42,655 nucleotides of DNA from Candidatus Nanopelagicaceae bacterium (lineage in GTDB: Bacteria > Actinomycetota > Actinomycetes > Nanopelagicales > Nanopelagicaceae). Every line of letters begins with the position of its first letter. The stretch's first letter is position 1. The notes under the pieces were generated by a model. It saw nothing but the letters and a program-made list of their open reading frames with translations. It was not told the origin of the DNA and searched no databases. Position numbers and translations under genes: made by a program. Where the stretch lies: positions 1 through 42,655 of the forward strand of contig VERH01000007.1 of assembly GCA_018882735.1 (NCBI GenBank), written 5' to 3'. Positions 38,637 through 42,655 of the stretch are shown here, piece by piece.

Positions 38637-38667
38637 AATCTAATCACTTGCCCCCGGGGTCACTCAA
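38637..38667 (-). promoter_or_regulatory. Putative leaderless promoter for the aminotransferase-mmsA operon
   Basis: On the minus strand TTGAGT (38662-38667), an 18-bp spacer and TTAGAT (38638-38643) form a -35/-10 pair; TAGATT one base on also fits TANNNT and ends 5 nt before ATG 38631. The spacer contains CCCCGGGG (38652-38659). The -35 overlaps the end of nnrD. Confidence 0.45.
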
Positions 38668-39386
38668 ACGTTACGGAGTTCTTCCAGGACTTCTAGCGCG
38701 GTGACTGATGTGAATTTCTTCGCAGCCTGGCGCCCGGCTTTTGAATGTAACGAAACAGCATCACAAACGAGGTCAAATGCATCGCCCCCACTTTTGACGG
38801 TGGTTAGAAACGAAGCAATGAGTCCAGCAAGTACATCACCGGTCCCCGCAGTCGCGAGTTCCGGGCCACCAATTCGATCTACATAAATCCTATTTGAATC
38901 AGTGACCACGGTTCTGTTGCCCTTCAATACCACTATCACGCCAAACTTAGCTGCAATGGTTTTTGCAATCTCTTCACGCGAACCATCGAGCCTAAATCCT
39001 AAATACTTTAGCTCGCCTTCATGTGGAGTAATAACCGTGACTGATTTTCGATTCTTTAGAGTTTTCACTTTAGCGATTGCTTCCCCATCAAGAACTAAGG
39101 GTAGATCGGGGATTGCGGCAAGCGTGCTCGCACCCGGCCCCACGAGTAGCGAATCAACCCGCTCATCTTTTAAGTTTGGAATGGGAACTACGTCGGGAAA
39201 TCTTGAGACTACTTCTGAAATCAAAGCAACGTTACTGCTTAGGTATTTAACATAGCCGGCATTGCCGCGTCTTGCTCCACCGACGGCGAGAATTGCTGCT
39301 CCGGGAAATTTCTTGGAACCAGCACAAACCGCTACTACGCCGCGGATGTACTTGTTATCAGCTGGAGAGAGTTTCCGACGCGACAT
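38664..39386 (-). CDS. nnrD: ADP-dependent NAD(P)H-hydrate dehydratase (stand-alone)
   Basis: Restores NADH and NADPH from their damaged hydrates. The ATG at 39386 (240 residues) opens directly into the conserved region; longer frames upstream overlap trhO and have no family similarity. Motifs are [21 protein letters not shown] and the ATP-binding loop [11 protein letters not shown], all of the YjeF C-terminal/ribokinase-like family. The epimerase (YjeF N-terminal) domain often fused to it is missing here. The gene overlaps the 3' end of trhO by 29 nt, so the two are probably translated from one transcript. Confidence 0.9.
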   Translation of the reverse strand: MSRRKLSPADNKYIRGVVAVCAGSKKFPGAAILAVGGARRGNAGYVKYLSSNVALISEVVSRFPDVVPIPNLKDERVDSLLVGPGASTLAAIPDLPLVLDGEAIAKVKTLKNRKSVTVITPHEGELKYLGFRLDGSREEIAKTIAAKFGVIVVLKGNRTVVTDSNRIYVDRIGGPELATAGTGDVLAGLIASFLTTVKSGGDAFDLVCDAVSLHSKAGRQAAKKFTSVTALEVLEELRNV

Positions 39387-40272
39387 GGGTGCACTCAAGA
39401 TTCTTGGGGTCTGATAGGCACTTGCCGCAAAGTAAATAGAGTTGGTGGCAAGACTGATTTGCGCAATTTGTAAATGACTTAGTCGGCGAACCACATAGGT
39501 CGCACTCGCCAATCACTTTAGTTTCATCCGAGAAATCAACGGTCATTCGACCATCAAAGGTATAAAGCGAGCCTTCCCAATAGCCCTTATCGGCAAACTT
39601 CTCACCATATCTAACAATCCCACCAGCGATCTGGTACACCTCTTCAAAACCGCGCTTCTTCATAACGCTAGAGAGAATCTCGCAGCGGATTCCACCGGTG
39701 CAGTATGTGACTATCGGCTTCTTCTTCAGATGATCGAACTTTCCGCTATCAAGCTCGCTCAAAAAGTCCTTTGTTGTCTTTACATCTGGGACCACTGCAT
39801 TTTTGAACTTTCCAACCTTCGCCTCGTAAGAATTTCGGCCATCAAAGAAGATAACTTCCTCGCCTCGCGCATCAATCAATTCGTGGACTTGCTCTGGGGT
39901 TAGGTGTTTTCCACCATTAACGACGCCATCCTTATCAACCCTAATCTCATCAGCGACTCCAAATGAGACGAGCTCATCGCGTACCTTTACGCTCAACCTA
40001 GGAAAGTCGTTCCCCGTACCATCTGACCACTTGAAATCAATCTTCTTAAATCCAGGGTATTGCTTAGTTTCTTTTATGTATTTCTTAAGCGAGCTCATAT
40101 CCCCGCCAAGAGTGCCATTTATCCCATGGCGCGAAATGAGAATTCGACCTTTCAAACCTAGAGAATTACAGAGAGTTGTCTGCCATAGGCGAAGCGCTTC
40201 TGGATCAGCTACAGGCGCAAAGCCGTAGTACAAAATGATCTTCTGTAACTCAGGTTTCACTCGGACATTCAC
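39358..40272 (-). CDS. trhO: tRNA uridine(34) hydroxylase TrhO (rhodanese family, UPF0176)
   Basis: Oxygen-dependent hydroxylation of tRNA wobble uridine on the path to 5-oxyacetyl/methoxy-uridine. The 304-residue product has an N-terminal UPF0176 domain ([12 protein letters not shown] at about 46-57), a rhodanese domain with the active-site cysteine in [10 protein letters not shown], and a C-terminal zinc-like cysteine cluster CDLCGSP...CANQSC...CGKC. GTG start at 40272, 6 nt after a TACAAT box. It is followed by nnrD with a 29-nt overlap. Confidence 0.92.
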   Translation of the reverse strand: MNVRVKPELQKIILYYGFAPVADPEALRLWQTTLCNSLGLKGRILISRHGINGTLGGDMSSLKKYIKETKQYPGFKKIDFKWSDGTGNDFPRLSVKVRDELVSFGVADEIRVDKDGVVNGGKHLTPEQVHELIDARGEEVIFFDGRNSYEAKVGKFKNAVVPDVKTTKDFLSELDSGKFDHLKKKPIVTYCTGGIRCEILSSVMKKRGFEEVYQIAGGIVRYGEKFADKGYWEGSLYTFDGRMTVDFSDETKVIGECDLCGSPTKSFTNCANQSCHQLYLLCGKCLSDPKNLECTHVASETLSS

Positions 40273-40278
40273 TCAGAC

Positions 40279-40284
40279 ATTGTA
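40279..40284 (-). promoter_or_regulatory. Putative leaderless -10 box for trhO
   Basis: TACAAT on the minus strand ends 6 nt before the GTG at 40272 and overlaps the end of the inverted-repeat arm at 40282. It is a near-consensus -10. Confidence 0.55.
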
Positions 40285-40329
40285 TTAGCCTCACAAAGCG
40301 CTCCAATTCTGCGTTTGTGAGACTAATAC
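40282..40329. repeat. Long inverted repeat in the trhO divergent region
   Basis: The arms GTATTAGCCTCACAAA (40282-40297) and TTTGTGAGACTAATAC (40314-40329) are reverse complements at 15 of 16 positions, separated by 16 nt whose ends (GCGC/GCG) extend the match. Read outward each arm is TTTGTGAG(G or A)CTAATAC. Arms that long are well above chance. They look like two copies of one binding site facing opposite ways, between divergent genes trhO and the 148-residue protein. Confidence 0.8.
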
Positions 40330-40364
40330 GAGGTTTAGTTACGCCCGAGGTCAATAATGGGGGT

Positions 40365-40811
40365 ATGGGAAGAGCCACCTCGAATCGAATCTTGGCCTTG
40401 ATTGTTATCGCCGCACTGGTATTAAGCGCTGTCGCCGCATTGGTCTCATCATTTCGCGAAGAAGTTAAGTACTCCGCCAGCTCCCCAGAAGGCGTTGTCC
40501 AGCTCTACCTCACTGCAATTATCGAAGGTAAGAATGACCAAGCCTCCTCTTACTTCGCCTCCGACTCGACCTGCGATGCCTCCGATATTGATCGCGCTTA
40601 TGTTTCTGAAACGCTTCGAGTGAATCTAGTTTCCACTTCAATTGATGGAAATAGCGCGTATGTAAAGATTGATGCCAATACCGGAGCAAGTGGGCCATTT
40701 GATGATGGCTTTACCGAATCACATACTTATCGGTTGTCTAAAGAGAGCGGAAGATGGCTGATTGAGGGAATTCCCTGGCCACTCTGGGATTGCGGGACTG
40801 TGAATAAATGA
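40365..40811 (+). CDS. Anchored NTF2-like/DUF4878-like protein
   Basis: A 148-residue protein with one N-terminal hydrophobic helix (about 8-28) and an external domain. The domain starts SPEGVVQLYLTAIIEGKNDQ (split here) and ends in YRLSKESGRWLIEGI, a layout common in NTF2-like or DUF4878 lipoprotein-like domains. No lipobox cysteine, so it is probably a single-pass membrane protein. GTG 40317 would start inside the inverted repeat, so ATG 40365 is preferred. Its last 4 bases overlap the DUF5671 gene start (ATGA). Function unknown. Confidence 0.65.
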   Translation: MGRATSNRILALIVIAALVLSAVAALVSSFREEVKYSASSPEGVVQLYLTAIIEGKNDQASSYFASDSTCDASDIDRAYVSETLRVNLVSTSIDGNSAYVKIDANTGASGPFDDGFTESHTYRLSKESGRWLIEGIPWPLWDCGTVNK

Positions 40812-42490
40812 TCGCCGCCATTTTCTTCCAGGTTCTATTTCTTGGCCTGCTTTTCTTTGGCGCTTACAAACTATTTAGCCGTGGCGGTCGACGTGGTGGT
40901 GGCGAGTTCTCTATCCGTCGTCTCTTTCACTACTCATTGCTCTATTTCTCGGTCATCATTTCTGGGTTTGGAGTCAGTGGCCTTCTAGGAAGAAGTCTCG
41001 ACTTTGGAAAAGTAATTGCTGAGAGCAGAACCGACCTTGCGCGAAACCTCTCCTTTGCAATCGTCGGAGTTCCGCTCGTCTACCTCTTTGCTCGCTGGTC
41101 CAATAAGAACCTGCGCGAAGACTCAACTGAGAGAACTTCTCTAGCTTGGCACGCTTACCTAACTATCACTTCGATTACATCTTTAGTTATTGCACTTAAT
41201 GGTCTACATGACACTCTCTCTTGGTTGATTGGTAACGATGCCTATCGCGGAAATGCGCTTGCTCAATTACTTATCTGGTCGATTATCTGGTTCTTTCATC
41301 TCCGGCTTTCGCGTGAAGCCGGAGATGCAAATCGTGCTCAATATCTGATTGGCTCAGGAATCGGATTATCGATTCTCGCCGTTGGTCTAGGTGGTTTGGT
41401 AGCCAATACCTTAGAACAGCTGATAAATGTAAATCAGGAGATCATCTCGATTGAGCGAACTGATCCGATTCTCAATAGCGCAATTACAATTTTGATGGGC
41501 CTTCCTGTCTGGATTATCTACTGGCTTAGGGGAGCGCTCACATTTACCCGTGATTTCTTATGGCATGCATATGTATTTCTTGCCGGTATCGCAGCGAGCT
41601 TTATTACAACAGTTGCCGGCTTAAGCGTTGTTCTCTACGACGTTCTCGTCTGGTTCCTAGGGGACACCAAGAATCAATCAGCTACCCAACATTTCTTCAC
41701 TACCGCTAATGCAGTTGGCGCTGCTTTGAGCGGATTGGCGATTTGGAGTTATCACCGCTCGCTAATTCAAGAGGAAGCTGAGCGAACTGAGTTACGTCGC
41801 ATTTATGAATACATAGTGACTGGCGTGAGTTTGGTTGCCGCTTCACTTGGAATCTTGATGATCATCGTGGCAGCCATCGAGAGCGTAACCCCAAGTGATA
41901 TATCAACCACTAGAGAGGGTTCAAACTCATTGATCTTGGCCGCAACTCTCTTGATTGTTGGTTCACCTCTTTGGTGGATGTTCTGGAACCGAATAGAGCG
42001 AGCAGTACTTAGAGATAAGGCGGACTTGGCATCGCCAACTCGGCGCATCTATCTATTAATGCTCTTCGGAGTTGCGGGCGTTGCCGCCGTAGTTTCGCTA
42101 ATCACCCTTATCTTTTTATTCTTTGATGATCTACTTAATTCCGAACTTAGTGGAACTACTTTTAGAGATATCCGATTCGCGGTCGGAATTCTGGTGACAA
42201 ATGCGGCAATCTCTGGCTATCACTGGACGATTTATAGGAGTGAGCGCGATACTCCGGTGGAGATTTTCCGGAGAGGTCGCCATATCACTTTGGTGGGACC
42301 GAGCGATGCCCACATAGCCCAGCTACTTAAAGAACAACTAGGAGGCAATGTTCAACTCTGGGTCTCACCTGATTCGGGCTCACCTTGGAATCTTCAAGAG
42401 TTGGTTGATCTAATCGATGCTACCGAGGGACAAGAGCTTCTTGTTATAAACGAGAAGAAGAAATTAAAGGCTTTTCCAATTCACCACTAA
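40808..42490 (+). CDS. DUF5671-repeat polytopic membrane protein
   Basis: A 560-residue membrane protein with about 12-13 hydrophobic helices. I see six copies of a two-helix unit: a conserved aromatic/Tyr-Leu start (HYSLLYFSV, HAYLTITSI, QYLIGSGIG, HAYVFLAGI, YEYIVTGVS, YLLMLFGVA) and a second helix with a W/Y-rich end such as LPVWIIYW or SPLWWMFW. These match DUF5671. The last 70 residues are a soluble domain beginning near VEIFRRGRH. Function unknown. It is translationally coupled to the NTF2-like gene, which may be its partner. Overlaps the convergent gene at its end by 4 nt. Confidence 0.75.
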   Translation: MIAAIFFQVLFLGLLFFGAYKLFSRGGRRGGGEFSIRRLFHYSLLYFSVIISGFGVSGLLGRSLDFGKVIAESRTDLARNLSFAIVGVPLVYLFARWSNKNLREDSTERTSLAWHAYLTITSITSLVIALNGLHDTLSWLIGNDAYRGNALAQLLIWSIIWFFHLRLSREAGDANRAQYLIGSGIGLSILAVGLGGLVANTLEQLINVNQEIISIERTDPILNSAITILMGLPVWIIYWLRGALTFTRDFLWHAYVFLAGIAASFITTVAGLSVVLYDVLVWFLGDTKNQSATQHFFTTANAVGAALSGLAIWSYHRSLIQEEAERTELRRIYEYIVTGVSLVAASLGILMIIVAAIESVTPSDISTTREGSNSLILAATLLIVGSPLWWMFWNRIERAVLRDKADLASPTRRIYLLMLFGVAGVAAVVSLITLIFLFFDDLLNSELSGTTFRDIRFAVGILVTNAAISGYHWTIYRSERDTPVEIFRRGRHITLVGPSDAHIAQLLKEQLGGNVQLWVSPDSGSPWNLQELVDLIDATEGQELLVINEKKKLKAFPIHH

Positions 42491-42655
42491 CGCTTGAGAT
42501 TTTCCTTCACCATTGCAATGAGAAGCTTTGAATCTACTTTCCAATCTGAAGGCACTCGAATCGTCTTCTTATTGACGACATAACCCTCGAGCATAGGCGC
42601 GACTTTTTTTATAACTTTGGGATCCCAAGGAGCGATAGTTATATGGTTTTTGGAA
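42487..42655 (-). CDS. DUF1801-like protein, C-terminal part
   Basis: Only the last 55 or so residues are in the window; the rest lies beyond the right edge. The minus strand reads HITIAPWDPKVIKKVAPMLEG, then a stretch with NKKTIRVPSDW, ending LLIAMVKENLKR. The pattern of a short basic/aromatic block followed by KxTIRxPxDW and a final helix with xLLxxMVKxxL resembles DUF1801/YdhG-type proteins. Too short for certainty. Confidence 0.5.
   Translation of the reverse strand, partial: SKNHITIAPWDPKVIKKVAPMLEGYVVNKKTIRVPSDWKVDSKLLIAMVKENLKR

Overview
The window reads as a continuous chromosomal segment from a streamlined, fairly low-GC actinobacterium. Base composition looks like the mid-40s percent by eye; it was not computed. 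The actinobacterial call rests on the DUF5719/DUF3499 pair, MtrA/MtrB, an Rv3235-family gene beside secA, and a PdtaS-type kinase beside WhiB1. Very short or overlapping gene junctions, small gene sets and a sugar ABC operon fit the freshwater acI / 'Ca. Nanopelagicales' (Planktophila-like) group. That placement is inference.

Layout. (1) 1-9679 is the conserved actinobacterial mtrAB-secA neighbourhood: DUF5719 (partial), DUF3499, phosphomannomutase, S-adenosylhomocysteinase, MtrA, MtrB, a ComF-type phosphoribosyltransferase, SecA and convergent Rv3235. The usual lpqB and hpf genes are absent from their normal slots. (2) 9803-13193 holds a SAF-domain membrane protein, a TadZ/CpaE-like ATPase with a lysine-less P-loop, a PdtaS-like HisKA_2 kinase and convergent whiB1. 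(3) 13350-15085 holds tRNA-Arg(CCG), msrA-msrB and a HhH-GPD DNA glycosylase. (4) 15206-21393 is a carbohydrate locus: LacI regulator, GH13 alpha-glucosidase, lipoprotein binding protein, an internal terminator and two permeases, with no ATPase gene. (5) 21435-28799 holds a MalY/PatB-like PLP enzyme, a phytoene-dehydrogenase-like FAD protein, two small membrane proteins, a METTL25/GSTCD-like methyltransferase, an E. coli-type ArgG and a DUF885 metallohydrolase. (6) 28823-32317 is an FMN riboswitch followed by ribD-ribE-ribBA-ribH. (7) 32314-38631 holds prpB-prpC-prpD (methylcitrate cycle) facing mmsA and a class III aminotransferase. (8) 38664-42655 holds NnrD, TrhO, a divergent region with a long inverted repeat, an anchored NTF2-like protein, a multi-repeat DUF5671 membrane protein and the end of a convergent gene.

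How the genes work together. Block 4 would import an alpha-glucoside, hydrolyse it in the cytoplasm and answer to its own LacI repressor; a shared ATPase must come from elsewhere. Block 6 makes riboflavin under FMN feedback. Block 7 reads as a funnel: a beta-amino acid such as 3-aminoisobutyrate is transaminated to a semialdehyde, MmsA turns it into propionyl-CoA, and PrpC/D/B turn that into pyruvate and succinate. MsrA/B, the glycosylase and NnrD are repair functions for oxidised methionine, alkylated bases and damaged NAD(P)H.

I found no CRISPR array, insertion sequence, prophage or integrase. The most unusual features are the degenerate TadZ-like ATPase with its SAF partner, the 16-bp divergent inverted repeat at 40282-40329, the layered FMN-riboswitch expression platform, the six-unit DUF5671 protein, and several start codons that sit 5-8 nt after a TANNNT-like -10 box (likely leaderless mRNAs).
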